A stretch of DNA of 64,000 bases from Myxococcales bacterium (GCA_007131745.1 SLPX01000105.1:1-64000), one strand, 5' to 3'. Shown: positions 18,153 through 27,924, counted from the first letter of the stretch. Program-made: numbers and translations. Notes: a model not told the origin generated them from the sequence alone.

Positions 18153-19112
18153 ATGGAAAAGATGTACATGTCTACCGGTTTTCGGTTGTATTCACCTGGA
18201 AATCATCTGAAAAAAAGGTTTGATTTGACGAAAAGCGTCGTTGTCCGGTTGTTGTTGGCAGCGGGATTTTTTACCGGCGTTGCTTTCGGTTCAGCAAGAG
18301 TTAGGGCGAGTGAAGATGCATTTGAAAAGCTTGCAGAGACGATTCGGGAACACAAAAATTACCGGGTGCGTCTTCAGGCGGCTCTGGTGTTGGCGAGAAG
18401 ACAGGAACCCGCGGTTTCGGATGTTTTGATAAAGTGCCTACAAACCGATTCTCATCATCTAGTCAGGGGTATATGTGCCACGGGCCTTGGAAGTCTTGGA
18501 AACATTGAAGCCAAGTCCGCTCTGGAGGCTGCAAGAAAAGATAGATCTTCGTATGTACGAAAGCGTTCTATTTTGGCTCTTCAGGCGCTTCATTTGGCGC
18601 ATGTTCCAACAGAGACTCCCGACTGGACTATTCCCCCTCATTCAAAAGCTCGCAATTTGGTCATGCTTGGGAGCATGGCCTCAAAAACCGGCAAGATAAG
18701 CCGTGTTTACCGGCGTCATATGCAGGGGGCTTTTTGGAGGATTTTAGGGCAAGAAAGGGGAATTGCCTTGGGGTTGACTCGATTCCAGGCGCCTGAAAAT
18801 TTTGTTCGCAAGCACAGGCTGAAGAGCTATGTTCTGGATGCCTCGGTGACGCAATTGAAGGCACAAAATGTCCGGCATGGAAGTATTTCCAGAAGAAAAA
18901 TCACAGCGGAAGTCAGTGTAACTCTTGCAGCATCTCCGAACATGAATATTGTGATGATGACATCCGGTACGGCCACTGCGATCCAGGAAAACAAGGGAAG
19001 ATTTACCAGAAAAGAAGAGAGGGAGGTATTTCACAGGTTGAAAATTGAAGCTATCGACGGCGCAGTGCGTAGAGCGGGAAAAAATGTGATAGTTTTCTTG
19101 AAAGGGTCTTGA
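18153..19112 (+). CDS. Secreted HEAT-repeat protein
   Basis: The 319-residue protein has a basic N-terminus, a hydrophobic stretch (about 30-45) and an Ala-Ser-rich cleavage-like region, so a signal peptide is likely. Residues about 55-150 are three or so HEAT/PBS-lyase-type helical repeats (YRVRLQAALVLARRQEPAVSDVLIKCLQT and similar). The C-terminal half is a different, beta-rich domain of about 150 residues ending in a basic GRAGKNVIVFLKG-like region, not recognised. ATGs at 18162 and 18168 are possible alternative starts. It is convergent with another HEAT-repeat protein 57 bases away, which suggests both belong to the same envelope function. The exact role is unknown. Confidence 0.75.
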   Translation: MEKMYMSTGFRLYSPGNHLKKRFDLTKSVVVRLLLAAGFFTGVAFGSARVRASEDAFEKLAETIREHKNYRVRLQAALVLARRQEPAVSDVLIKCLQTDSHHLVRGICATGLGSLGNIEAKSALEAARKDRSSYVRKRSILALQALHLAHVPTETPDWTIPPHSKARNLVMLGSMASKTGKISRVYRRHMQGAFWRILGQERGIALGLTRFQAPENFVRKHRLKSYVLDASVTQLKAQNVRHGSISRRKITAEVSVTLAASPNMNIVMMTSGTATAIQENKGRFTRKEEREVFHRLKIEAIDGAVRRAGKNVIVFLKGS

Positions 19113-19169
19113 GTCGAAAGCCATCAAAAAAGAGGTTGGACAAACCCGGTTTGGGCCCATTTCGATAAT

Positions 19170-21395
19170 TCAAAACTGCTCCTCAAGTGTTGCAATCGCT
19201 TGTTTGCAACTTCTTCTCACCGGGTCATAAAAGTCAGCGGATCTTGCTTTGAGTGGTGGAATCGATTCTTTGGCCCCCAGAAGGCCGAGGCTTTCCGCCG
19301 CGGTCATCCGAATTTGCCAAAATGGGTGGTCCAGTTCGTCAACCAGTGCGGCGAGGAGTTCTTTGTCAGGTTTTCCGAGTGTTCCCAATGCTTGGATAAC
19401 GGCCGCTCTTTCTTCCAGCAGAACATCGGGTGGATTTCTCTTCAAGTGCTTCAAGAGGATGGGCACGGACAACGGGTCCTGGAGTTTTTCCAATGCCTTG
19501 ATCTTTGCAAGGGACAAAGTTTTTTCCAGGCTTTTTCTAAGAGGTTTTCGTGCGGCCGTCACGCCGGTCCGGGCCATGCCGCTCGCCGCGGCTGCTCTAA
19601 CGTCGGCATCCGGATCATTTTTAAGAAGTTGCACAAGAATGTGCAATCCGTATTCACCCATTGCTCCCAGGGCGGTTGCAGCGGCTTTTCTTACATCCGG
19701 AGGTCCGGTTACGGCTTTCTTGATAGCGTCCACTATTTCTGCAAAAGGCGGTTCTCGAAAATCCCGGGCTCCCATGCCGGTCAATGCGGCTGAGTGCAAT
19801 TCTTGGGGTCCTTCCAAAACAATACGAGCCAGGAAGGTTCTAGACCCTTTGTAAAATCCCAAATAATTCAACACCTCTTTGACATCCTTGGAATCAACCT
19901 CCGGTGGAAAAAAAACGATTCTTTCTCCGGGATGATCGGGAAACCGGGACAGAAGATCTTTTATTTGTTCGGTTTTCGGATCCGAGGGTGCGGAAATCTT
20001 TGGCCCCGGAGTTTTGGCTCGTCCATGCTGTTCAAGCGATCTCCATTGATCTTCGTCCAGCCATCGCTTGCTTGCTTGCAAGTATTGCTTGTACAACCTT
20101 TCCGCCTGTTCTTTTACTGCATGGTGGACCTTGGGAAGATTAAGCTTCGCAAATATTTCGGCCAATGGTCTTGGAAGTGGATGATCACTGCACCATGCAG
20201 AAATTTTTTCTTCTTCCGCGCTTGTAATGGAACCTTTTACAAGCGCCTTCAACCAGATGGAGCGAATGGCCATTTCTGGATGAGCTTCTTCTTCGGGTGT
20301 GGGTTTTTTACAATCCAGCCGCAGATTTCGCGCCAACAGGCCTGCATCGTATGCTATTTCAAATTGGGGATCCTCCAGGAGACAGCAGATCTTTTGAGAC
20401 TGATCGGGGTTTCTTTTCAATCTACTGAAGAATTCTTCTTTTGAATCGCTATCTTGGTCTGCCTTTTGGATGCCGGGATGATCCTGTTTAGCGTCTTCTT
20501 GTTCAGCGGTTTTTTTCAGGCCGGTGGAATGTCTTAAAAGCTGGGCAATAGCTCCTCTTCTGATAGCGGTGACATCTGAATGGATAAAATCCAGGGTCCA
20601 TTCGCCGGGAGGGTGATTGTGCAAGAGTTTAATTGCCCCTTTTTCCATGGCTTGTTTAAACTGTGGGGATTCGTCCAGCAGACCGGCTCGAATTGCCTTG
20701 CGCGCTTTTTCACCCCCCAAGATTCCCAGGCCGGCGGCCGCTGCTTCCACTATTTCCACATCGTTTTCTTTGAGCATGGGAAGCAAGATGGAGACAACAT
20801 CTTTTTTTCCGCTAAGGCTCAATTCGCGAATCGCCTCGATCCTGGTTGCAACCGCCCGATTCGCGGCGGCCAGTGAAATCCACCTGTTTCGAGCACGTTC
20901 TGCAAGAAGAGCAACCTGTCCGGGGCGATCTATGCCGATGTCTATCAGGGCATATCCAGCTGCTCTCCTTACCACCGGGTTGCCGTCATCCAACCTGGCC
21001 AACAATGTCGGTACGGCTCTTTTGTTCTTTAACTCCCCCAACCCGCGCACCGCTGCAAGCCTCACCTCGGGATCAGCGTCCCTGGCGCCTGTTTGAAGAA
21101 AGTGCAACCCCTTCGATGATTTAAGCTTGCGTAACTCCTTGACAACGGCAAGGCGGACGATCGGCGACCGGTCATTGATGAGGGGTCCGATTTCCGGAAT
21201 GGCGGATTCTCTTTTTGTCCGCCCCAGTTTTTCAACGGCCGCAGCCCTCACCGCCGGGATTTCATCCCCGAGTTCCCGCCGCGCTCGCCTGGCCTCGAAA
21301 TCGCAGCCATGCAACGCGATCGCTGTCAAAATGAAGGCAAATTGTGCGGGAAAGGGGCTGTGTTTCAAAATATTGTCTTTCTCCAAGCGGGACAT
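19170..21395 (-). CDS. HEAT-repeat lipoprotein
   Basis: The 741-residue protein has an N-terminal hydrophobic segment ending in the lipobox-like ALHGC (about residue 31). It then runs almost entirely as HEAT/PBS-lyase alpha-solenoid repeats of about 31-33 residues (VRAAAVEKLG, VRLAVVKELR, VRRAAGYALIDIG and many more). A Lys/Glu-rich spacer at about 300-480 separates two solenoid blocks. Such superhelices are binding scaffolds, here probably on the periplasmic side of a membrane. It lies downstream of the lipoprotein cluster on the same strand and could be the last gene of that transcript, though the 104-base gap leaves this open. Confidence 0.85.
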   Translation of the reverse strand: MSRLEKDNILKHSPFPAQFAFILTAIALHGCDFEARRARRELGDEIPAVRAAAVEKLGRTKRESAIPEIGPLINDRSPIVRLAVVKELRKLKSSKGLHFLQTGARDADPEVRLAAVRGLGELKNKRAVPTLLARLDDGNPVVRRAAGYALIDIGIDRPGQVALLAERARNRWISLAAANRAVATRIEAIRELSLSGKKDVVSILLPMLKENDVEIVEAAAAGLGILGGEKARKAIRAGLLDESPQFKQAMEKGAIKLLHNHPPGEWTLDFIHSDVTAIRRGAIAQLLRHSTGLKKTAEQEDAKQDHPGIQKADQDSDSKEEFFSRLKRNPDQSQKICCLLEDPQFEIAYDAGLLARNLRLDCKKPTPEEEAHPEMAIRSIWLKALVKGSITSAEEEKISAWCSDHPLPRPLAEIFAKLNLPKVHHAVKEQAERLYKQYLQASKRWLDEDQWRSLEQHGRAKTPGPKISAPSDPKTEQIKDLLSRFPDHPGERIVFFPPEVDSKDVKEVLNYLGFYKGSRTFLARIVLEGPQELHSAALTGMGARDFREPPFAEIVDAIKKAVTGPPDVRKAAATALGAMGEYGLHILVQLLKNDPDADVRAAAASGMARTGVTAARKPLRKSLEKTLSLAKIKALEKLQDPLSVPILLKHLKRNPPDVLLEERAAVIQALGTLGKPDKELLAALVDELDHPFWQIRMTAAESLGLLGAKESIPPLKARSADFYDPVRRSCKQAIATLEEQF

Positions 21396-21499
21396 CGGTG
21401 AACCCCGGTTTCAAGTCAAGCCCTGTGGATAATATGTTGCCACTTTCACGCCGAGGGTCAACTTCAGATCTTCAGTTCAGTCTTGGAATCATACTAGAA

Positions 21500-21850
21500 T
21501 TACGAATCAAAGGAAAAACCGGGGGAACATAGTTCTTCCATGGCATACAGTACATGTCGGGAAGGAGTTCTGAACAACTCGGAGAGATCCAGTTCGGAAA
21601 GATGTTTAGACCAGTTTAAGCGGTTGCGGATTATGACGGTTTCACGATTTTTCGCCTCTTCATCCGCGCCATGGACGGAGTTCAGTTCTTCCTTAATGAT
21701 TTTGATTTCTTTCCGTACCGTTGATTCGTCGAGGAAAAAAGGGCAGTCATTCATCACGGGTTCGGTCTGGATGGGGGGATCTTTTGGCGATAAACGATGC
21801 AAAGAAAATCCTGCTCTCTGAATAGGATATTTGACAGCTGATGTTTGCAT
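21500..21850 (-). CDS. Small hypothetical protein
   Basis: This 116-residue protein has a polar N-terminus and a mainly helical C-terminal half (RKEIKIIKEELNSVHGADEEAKNRETVIIRNRLNW), followed by a conserved-looking SRHVLYAMEEL segment. There is no signal peptide or membrane segment. The ATG at 21850 is supported by GAGGAAAG 7 bases upstream; the frame also extends to a GTG at 21871. It sits between the divergent lipoprotein (upstream, 115 bases) and the HEAT lipoprotein (downstream). I recognise no family. Confidence 0.6.
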   Translation of the reverse strand: MQTSAVKYPIQRAGFSLHRLSPKDPPIQTEPVMNDCPFFLDESTVRKEIKIIKEELNSVHGADEEAKNRETVIIRNRLNWSKHLSELDLSELFRTPSRHVLYAMEELCSPGFSFDS

Positions 21851-21964
21851 GGTTTTCTTTCCTCTCTTCACCCTTGTAATGTTTTTGGAAAGAAGATTTG
21901 TTACAGGAAGTTCGCTGCAAAATTGGGGGTAACAAAAAGAGAGGGGAATGGGTTGATCTTTGGG

Positions 21965-23455
21965 TCAGTATTTAAGGCGGTGAAGAATCACCCCGCGATA
22001 TGGGTCGAAAAAAACGAGTAAATCCGTTCCCGGCACGGGGTTCATTTGTATATAGCCGCTGGCGCCGAACAGTCCGCCGCTTCCCATGAATTTGCTCACG
22101 GTTTCTGGAAAAAGGGGCGGTTCCAGGTTTTCGAAATCTTCGTACAGGCTCCAGTGTTTGCCATCTTCGCTGGTCCACATTTTTTCCACACCTCGATGCC
22201 ACCAGATGTAGTCTCCGGTAACAGGATGATACGTCAGGTTGCTGTATCTCGGGGTATAGTTGGGCAATTCGTCGTCCATCCCCACTTGCCTGTCGAGCTT
22301 TTTTACCCGGGGGATCGGACCGTCGCCGGTGTATCCCACGAGATCGTTGTCGCCTCCATCGGGGAGAATCACCGCCCACTCTTGAAGAGGAACGTCTTGT
22401 TCCTCATGCGAGCTGAATTCGTTTCCCGGCGCGATCAGAACCTCTTTTTTTAAAGGGTTATAGAGCAGCCTTCCTGCGTATTGCGCTGAATAGGTTCTGT
22501 CGAAGAAAGTCCACTCGTCATCACCCGGCTTGAAGAACCGCACTTGCGCAAACCAGCTTTTTTGCAGGTTCTCCCCTTCTTCTGTGTGACCTTCCTGTGA
22601 AAAAGGAATCGGCTCTCGTGAACTGGATCTTCTGCCGAAGAAAACCCACCCACCCGATTCAGGGAAATACTCCACCGCAAAATCTCCGGTGCTGTTCATG
22701 TTTCCGATTCCCAGACCCGGTGAAAAAACCTCCCAGGCAACATCGGTTTCTCCATTCAGAAAAGCGCTCATAGGCGCCCTGAGGAGATGTCCTCGACTGC
22801 TGTCTCCTCCATCATCCAGGGTGTTCGAAGACGGCCAGTAAAGATATCCGTGGGCTGACGTAAGGCGGTTAAACGGCCTTCTGTCCCGCCGGCATTCATC
22901 AGCGGAAACCCGCAGATCATTCCAGACCAGATTCTTGTCCAAGAAAAACAGCCTTTTTTCACTTGTCTCCCGCATGCCCAGCGCCCAAAAAGACTGGGTG
23001 GTTGAATCATACACAAAATAATCCGTCCACCCCAGTGCGTATGTGGATCCCGCGTCCGGATCGTCCAATGGACAAAAAGCCGTTCGGAAACTCGGAGTGT
23101 TTTCCGTTTCCACGTATCTCCATTCCCCGGGGAGCATCGTTTGACCGATATCGTCCAAAGCTTCATGTTTGTCGCTTTCATTAGGTTTTTTACCGCCGTC
23201 GTCTTCATCCGAAACAGCTCCGTCGGCTGGATGACCGTCAGAGACATAGCCGTCTTCTAAATGTCCGTCTGCACGATCTTCAATGCTTGTATCACTGCTG
23301 CATGAAACAAAAACCGAAAGAACAAGAAGACATGCCGAACTCACCGAAAGGCACTTTTGTAGAAAACCGCATGTTCCATGGAACTGGAAAAAAACAAGTT
23401 TTTTGGATGGTTTTTGTCCACCGTGAGGGATGGATCGATTGTGTTTCTTTTTCAT
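21965..23455 (-). CDS. Divergent surface lipoprotein of the local beta-propeller-like family
   Basis: A signal sequence with the lipobox VFVSC (about residue 52) precedes an acidic low-complexity linker rich in DGHLEDG and similar repeats. The long C-terminal domain is beta-rich and Trp/Tyr-rich. Its last third echoes the neighbouring paralogues: SNLTYHPVTGDYIWWH followed by a Trp-containing strand and a terminal FDPYRGVILHRLKY. The resemblance to the three upstream paralogues is real but distant, so I treat it as a diverged member. A strong AAGGAGG and GAGGAG precede the ATG. Predicted location is the outer membrane or cell surface. Ligand unknown. Confidence 0.8.
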   Translation of the reverse strand: MKKKHNRSIPHGGQKPSKKLVFFQFHGTCGFLQKCLSVSSACLLVLSVFVSCSSDTSIEDRADGHLEDGYVSDGHPADGAVSDEDDGGKKPNESDKHEALDDIGQTMLPGEWRYVETENTPSFRTAFCPLDDPDAGSTYALGWTDYFVYDSTTQSFWALGMRETSEKRLFFLDKNLVWNDLRVSADECRRDRRPFNRLTSAHGYLYWPSSNTLDDGGDSSRGHLLRAPMSAFLNGETDVAWEVFSPGLGIGNMNSTGDFAVEYFPESGGWVFFGRRSSSREPIPFSQEGHTEEGENLQKSWFAQVRFFKPGDDEWTFFDRTYSAQYAGRLLYNPLKKEVLIAPGNEFSSHEEQDVPLQEWAVILPDGGDNDLVGYTGDGPIPRVKKLDRQVGMDDELPNYTPRYSNLTYHPVTGDYIWWHRGVEKMWTSEDGKHWSLYEDFENLEPPLFPETVSKFMGSGGLFGASGYIQMNPVPGTDLLVFFDPYRGVILHRLKY

Positions 23456-23493
23456 CTCCTCAACCTCCTTGGAGTCTTCTTTTGTCTAAAAAA

Positions 23494-24735
23494 TCAATCC
23501 TCAGATGAGAATACAGATTCATGCTTGTACAATCTCGGCCCGTACCGTGTGACCCACAGCACTACACCGAGTTCGTCTATGGGAATGAGAACATTGCCGC
23601 AGTAAGGGCCGGGCCAATCTCCCTTGATTTCCTCGTCAGTGGTCCAGTTTCGTGCAATCTCCCATTTATCCTGGTCGGGGGAGTACTCCCACAACACCCT
23701 GAATTCATCTTCATGCCTGCGGCTGATCAGTAAGTAATTTCCAGACACCGGGTCATATGATAATGATCGGCGAGAAATGCCTCGGCCCACGCTTTCCGGA
23801 GCGTCGGCTTTTTCGATCAGATTCCCCTCTTTGTCCACCAGAGTGACTTTTAAGCCGTCGCTGTTGGTGCCCCCGTACCACATCAATTCTCCACGGGTTC
23901 TGTTGTAGGTCATCAGGGATTGATAGCCCGAGTGGCCGGTGCGAGTGCCCAGTACTTGCTCGTCCGCGAAATCATCGGGATTTACAGAGTAAACATTACC
24001 GTTGTTGTCGGCCATGATAATTCTGTCCAACAGCTCGTGCATTTCTTTAGGGGAATTTGAGCCGGCGGGAAAGTCATGGTCTATCCTTGTCCATGCCTCC
24101 GGACCTTCGTAATCGCCGGTGGGGTCACTATGGATGTCATAGATCCAGACTGCATTGGACCTTATCCTGTAGTACTTGTCACGTTTTTCATCCAGCACCA
24201 TCTGGCTGTATGGGTGATGATCATTGGAATCTCTCACCCCGGTCTTGGAATTGTGAACCCACTTGTGATCCGCAGCCGTGTAAGAGATAAAAATAATGTC
24301 ATCGTCGTCCGGATCTGCCTGCTGTGAACTTTGTGTTCTGTCCCCAAGGGAAAACACTCTCATCAAACCCCTGTGCCAGTGTCCGTTTTCGCCCCACGTG
24401 TCCGGACAATCCGACGTGAAAGTGTAATTGTAAAAAGATGTAAAGGAATCGAATCCTTCGGGTAGATCACCGTTTATCATGATTGTCCGTCCGGGTTCAC
24501 AAGTTGCCGCAAGATCTGCAAGGACGGTTTCGTAAATGTCCCCTTCAGGAGGGCCGGCGTCGGTCTCGACTCCGCCGTCAAATTCGTGACCAGCGTCGAC
24601 TTTCTCCCCACTGTCATGGATGCCTGAATCAAGAATTGTTTCATCTTCCCCTGCATCCGCGGAACCACAAGCTGAAAATAACAGGCTGATAAGAACCGCT
24701 CCTATGGACGAGACTCTCCAAATCTTCGTTCGCAT
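23494..24735 (-). CDS. Surface lipoprotein, propeller-like paralogue A
   Basis: A lipobox (LLFSAC) follows a hydrophobic N-terminus, then a short Asp/Glu-rich linker and one large beta-rich domain. The domain shares with its neighbours the order PEGFDSF, W-rich strands, YNRTRGELMWYGG, YDPVSGNYLLISRR, LWEYSPDQDKWE and a C-terminal IDELGVVLWVTRYGPRLYKHESVF. The repeating Trp/Gly strand pattern resembles a kelch-type propeller, but the fold is inferred. The ATG at 24735 has AAGGA close upstream; an earlier start at 24789 is less likely. This paralogue lacks the Cys-rich N-terminal module of its relatives. Confidence 0.85.
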   Translation of the reverse strand: MRTKIWRVSSIGAVLISLLFSACGSADAGEDETILDSGIHDSGEKVDAGHEFDGGVETDAGPPEGDIYETVLADLAATCEPGRTIMINGDLPEGFDSFTSFYNYTFTSDCPDTWGENGHWHRGLMRVFSLGDRTQSSQQADPDDDDIIFISYTAADHKWVHNSKTGVRDSNDHHPYSQMVLDEKRDKYYRIRSNAVWIYDIHSDPTGDYEGPEAWTRIDHDFPAGSNSPKEMHELLDRIIMADNNGNVYSVNPDDFADEQVLGTRTGHSGYQSLMTYNRTRGELMWYGGTNSDGLKVTLVDKEGNLIEKADAPESVGRGISRRSLSYDPVSGNYLLISRRHEDEFRVLWEYSPDQDKWEIARNWTTDEEIKGDWPGPYCGNVLIPIDELGVVLWVTRYGPRLYKHESVFSSED

Positions 24736-24797
24736 TGTTTTATTTCCTTTCGTTTGTTCATTCATTGGTCCATGGGTTCGACGGTTCAACTGCCGGG

Positions 24798-26225
24798 TTA
24801 ATCTTCGAAAACTGTTTTGTGCCTGTAGACCCGCTGGTGAGATCTGTCCACCCAGAGAATGACTCCCAATTCATCGATCACTGTTATCAAGAATCCGTTA
24901 TAATTGGGCCACGGGAAATCGATGTCATCTTTGTGCCAAGCCTCTTGCCATTGAAGGGTTTCCGGATCGAACTCCCACAAGTGTCCTGCATCCCGATTTG
25001 CTGCGAGGTAGTTGCCGCTCATTGGATCATAGAAAAAAGCTTCGTGTCTCCAAGAGCCGGATCCCCTCATTTCCAAGGGCGCCGTCCCCGTGGTGATAAT
25101 CTCTCCCTCTCCGTTGATGAGAATGAAATCGCGGCTCGACGCAAGCATCATGATTTCGTCGCGTTGCCGGTTGTAAACGCCGTTTATATGCGTACCGTCA
25201 CCGTCGTAACCGGAATGTTCGCCTACTTTACGTGTCGATAATGTATGAGTATCAAGCGCCCATACTTCTCCATTGCTGTTTACGGACATGATTTCTTCGG
25301 TGGATGGAAGAAAGGCGAATCCTCCTCCGAAAGAACCCGAATACGGTTCCACGTACCATTTTTGTTCGTCAATTTCGAACCAGTGCAGTTGACCGCTCCG
25401 AGGTCTGTAGAATCTTCCCTGTTCAGATGCAAGGCACCAGCTTCCGTAGACGTGAGGCCTGCCGAAGAACTGCCCGTTTTCACAAGATTCACTTTCTTCC
25501 GGCAAGGGTCGGACCATCCATTCGTGGGTGGCCGCGTTGTAGCCGCCAAAAGCAACGCGGTCGCATTCTTCGCCGGCGGAAGTTCGATCTATTATGCTGT
25601 AACTTTGCTTTGTGACCGGATCCCAGTCACAAACAGGCCCCCACATGTCGGAAGAATTGCCGAGAGAACGATACAGATAAGCTTGGCTGAAACTCGTAAA
25701 ATCGTATCCTTGGGGAATGTTTATTTCGTATTCGCCAGTGGTGATTACTTCGAATTCCCCGGGATCCAGGTTGTCGGCGATTTCCTTGATGACGGTTCCT
25801 TCCATATCGGGATCAACACATGTTCCGAGGGAGCATGTTTCGGTCGGGCCGCACACCTTGCACGGCACTCCGTTTCGACCGCATCCATCTTCGGAATCTC
25901 CCGGTTCACACACATCGTCCCTGCAGCATCCCGAACAATTATGGGGCGAGCAGGCCGGAGGCGGATCGTCATCATCGTCATCGTCGTTATCATCTTCATC
26001 CACTTTTGTGCACACCCCTTCTACGCATTCCTCGTTTTCACCGCATGTCTCGCAGGCCACCCCCCCGATTCCACATTCATCATTTTTGTCTCCGGATTCG
26101 CAGGTATCACCAATGCAGCATCCCGAGCAGTTTTCAGGACCGCACAAAGAAACTTCTTCTTCATTACCGCAGCCGACAATCCCGGCCAGTGCCAAGAAAG
26201 TCCAAAGAATCCTTACATGTTTCAT
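24798..26225 (-). CDS. Surface lipoprotein, propeller-like paralogue B with duplicated Cys-rich module
   Basis: The lipoprotein signal ends in GIVGC (about residue 19). Two tandem Cys-rich modules follow, each of the form NCSGCC..D.CE.GD...CG..G..C..CG..E.C..G.C, separated by a run of Asp residues. The C-terminal 300 residues are the family's shared domain, with PQGYDFTSF, YNRQRDEIMML, YDPMSGNYLAANR, LWEFDPETLQWQEAW and IDELGVILWVDRSHQRVYRHKTVF. The ATG at 26225 follows AAAGGAG by 8 bases; the frame is open upstream into the next gene and that part is not coding. It ends 62 bases before paralogue A. Confidence 0.87.
   Translation of the reverse strand: MKHVRILWTFLALAGIVGCGNEEEVSLCGPENCSGCCIGDTCESGDKNDECGIGGVACETCGENEECVEGVCTKVDEDDNDDDDDDDPPPACSPHNCSGCCRDDVCEPGDSEDGCGRNGVPCKVCGPTETCSLGTCVDPDMEGTVIKEIADNLDPGEFEVITTGEYEINIPQGYDFTSFSQAYLYRSLGNSSDMWGPVCDWDPVTKQSYSIIDRTSAGEECDRVAFGGYNAATHEWMVRPLPEESESCENGQFFGRPHVYGSWCLASEQGRFYRPRSGQLHWFEIDEQKWYVEPYSGSFGGGFAFLPSTEEIMSVNSNGEVWALDTHTLSTRKVGEHSGYDGDGTHINGVYNRQRDEIMMLASSRDFILINGEGEIITTGTAPLEMRGSGSWRHEAFFYDPMSGNYLAANRDAGHLWEFDPETLQWQEAWHKDDIDFPWPNYNGFLITVIDELGVILWVDRSHQRVYRHKTVFED
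25965..26000. repeat. Degenerate GAT/GAC trinucleotide repeat coding a poly-Asp linker
   Basis: On the minus strand this stretch is a run of GAT and GAC codons with a few GAA and AAC codons, giving an Asp-rich linker between the two Cys-rich modules of paralogue B. Such a tract can change length by slippage in steps of one residue. Confidence 0.55.
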
Positions 26226-26346
26226 CTTTTTCGCTCCTTTCTTCACTCGGGTAATGCTTTGAGACCGTTGGCATGTTACAGGTGACAGCGGAATCGTGTG
26301 TGTTTGAGTGGTTGCACTTGTTTTGGATAAAGAAGCTTGGAGGCTA

Positions 26347-27924
26347 TCAGCCGACTCCGTCCCGAGCGCAAAACCCGTTTCTGCACTCGAGCGGCTCGCA
26401 ACAATCTTCGGTTTTTTGGCATGGAGTATGGACCGGGTAGCAGGGAGGCCAGCATACTTTTTCCTCGAACTCTCCGTTTGTCGGATCCTTGCACTCCAGG
26501 GGCGGGCAACAATCCTCGTCTTCTTCACAACGGACGCCCTTGGGCAGACAATCATCGCACATCGGATGCGGTTCCCAGTTTTCTCCACACCATTCAGGCG
26601 GACATTCCTCTCCCGGCGGGAGGCAGAGGGGGCAACCGATGACTATCTCAAGGTTGTCGTCCGGGTCTCCAACCAGGGCGTGAAGTTCCTCACACGCCAT
26701 GTTTGACAGGCTGACGATGGATGTTTCAGTGTCGTATGAGTATTCGTGCGGTTCAAGCCACCTGTCGTCGAATGACACCCAGATCTGCCCGGGTGACGGA
26801 GCGGGCGGATTAATCAGGTAATTGCATTCAACCACAATAAGTTCATCAGAGATCGCCTTCAACACTGCTGCAAGTGATGCTCCGTCATCCGCCATGAAGT
26901 AACGGTTATCGGGATCGTTCGGGTTGTCCGTGTTTCCGGCCTCCGCGAACTGGTTGAAAACATTTGCGCTGAATGCAAAACCCACGATGTACGTTGAAAT
27001 GTTGTAGTCGTTGTACAATTTGGCGATCTCACAGGTCACAGCGTCGGCGCAGCTCCCGCTTGTGCAATCTTTGCCCGCGGTGCAATTGCAATTGTTGGGC
27101 GCGCCGTCGTTGATCAGAATAAACGCCCGAGGGCGAAGATCGTTTAACGGATCCGAGGGATCGTCCAGACGGTTGTTCAAACGAATGTCTCGGGGAGCTT
27201 GGTGCATTGGAGTCATGCCGCTCGCTATCAGGTTGTTCGCCGCACTGATGATTGTGGCCGCACTGTGCTGTCCCAGTTGAAGATACTGGTTGACCGGTTG
27301 GTCGCAGTTGCCGCTGAAACCGCCGAGTCCCAACCTGATATCATCCGCGGCCAGGTTGGCCATCTCGGCCAGTCCTTGTCGCACCCTTTCAGTTCGGGTG
27401 TACGGGGTGCCGTCGGTGGCGCCCATGGAACCAGATTCGTCCACGGTGATGTATATGTTGGGGGGCGGCGGATCGATATATTCGAACTCCACGAGGATCT
27501 CTCCGCAAAGATCTCCGGCCGGCACCGGAGAGCATGCATCTCCGATACCATCTCCCAAGGAATCGGTTTGGTCGGGATTGTAGTGGTCGGGGCAATTGTC
27601 ACATACGTCTCCGACGCCGTCGCCGTCCCTGTCGGCTTGGTCGGGATTGTAGTGATTCGGGCAGTTGTCGTAGATGTCCGGCACCCCGTCACCTGAAGTA
27701 TCCGTCCAGATGTCTTGGTAGTCGCTATTTCCTTCGCCTGTTTCGTTGTCGTTCCCATTCTTGTCCGAGGAGTCTTCGACAGGTACGCATTCCCCGTTTT
27801 CATCCATGGTTTCTCCCTTCGGACAAAGACTTTCCGGTTTGCCGCAGGAGAAAAACAGCAAAAAACTCACCCCGATCAAGGAAATCAGGGCGGCCGACCC
27901 GCGTAAAATATTTTTTTTGTACAT
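26347..27924 (-). CDS. VWA-domain lipoprotein with thrombospondin type-3 repeats and Cys-rich tail
   Basis: A lipoprotein signal (LLFFSC) is followed by a linker and two calcium-binding thrombospondin type-3-like repeats (DGDGVGDVCDNCPDHYNPDQ). A von Willebrand A domain comes next (about 145-350), with the MIDAS DESGSMG and an LINDG strand. A C-terminal beta domain and a Cys-rich tail finish the protein; the tail has a repeated D-CC-PLEC motif resembling small disulfide knots. It is likely a calcium/magnesium-dependent adhesion or scaffold protein on the cell surface. AGGAGG lies 6 bases before the ATG. It is flanked on both sides by the propeller-like lipoproteins and shares its VWA-plus-C-domain plan with the gene at 44171-45331. 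Confidence 0.9.
   Translation of the reverse strand: MYKKNILRGSAALISLIGVSFLLFFSCGKPESLCPKGETMDENGECVPVEDSSDKNGNDNETGEGNSDYQDIWTDTSGDGVPDIYDNCPNHYNPDQADRDGDGVGDVCDNCPDHYNPDQTDSLGDGIGDACSPVPAGDLCGEILVEFEYIDPPPPNIYITVDESGSMGATDGTPYTRTERVRQGLAEMANLAADDIRLGLGGFSGNCDQPVNQYLQLGQHSAATIISAANNLIASGMTPMHQAPRDIRLNNRLDDPSDPLNDLRPRAFILINDGAPNNCNCTAGKDCTSGSCADAVTCEIAKLYNDYNISTYIVGFAFSANVFNQFAEAGNTDNPNDPDNRYFMADDGASLAAVLKAISDELIVVECNYLINPPAPSPGQIWVSFDDRWLEPHEYSYDTETSIVSLSNMACEELHALVGDPDDNLEIVIGCPLCLPPGEECPPEWCGENWEPHPMCDDCLPKGVRCEEDEDCCPPLECKDPTNGEFEEKVCWPPCYPVHTPCQKTEDCCEPLECRNGFCARDGVG

Noticed and set aside
25245..26285. 346-residue plus-strand open frame inside the lipoprotein cluster
   Set aside because: It is antisense to paralogue B, which has a signal peptide, Shine-Dalgarno site and paralogues; the plus frame has no domain.
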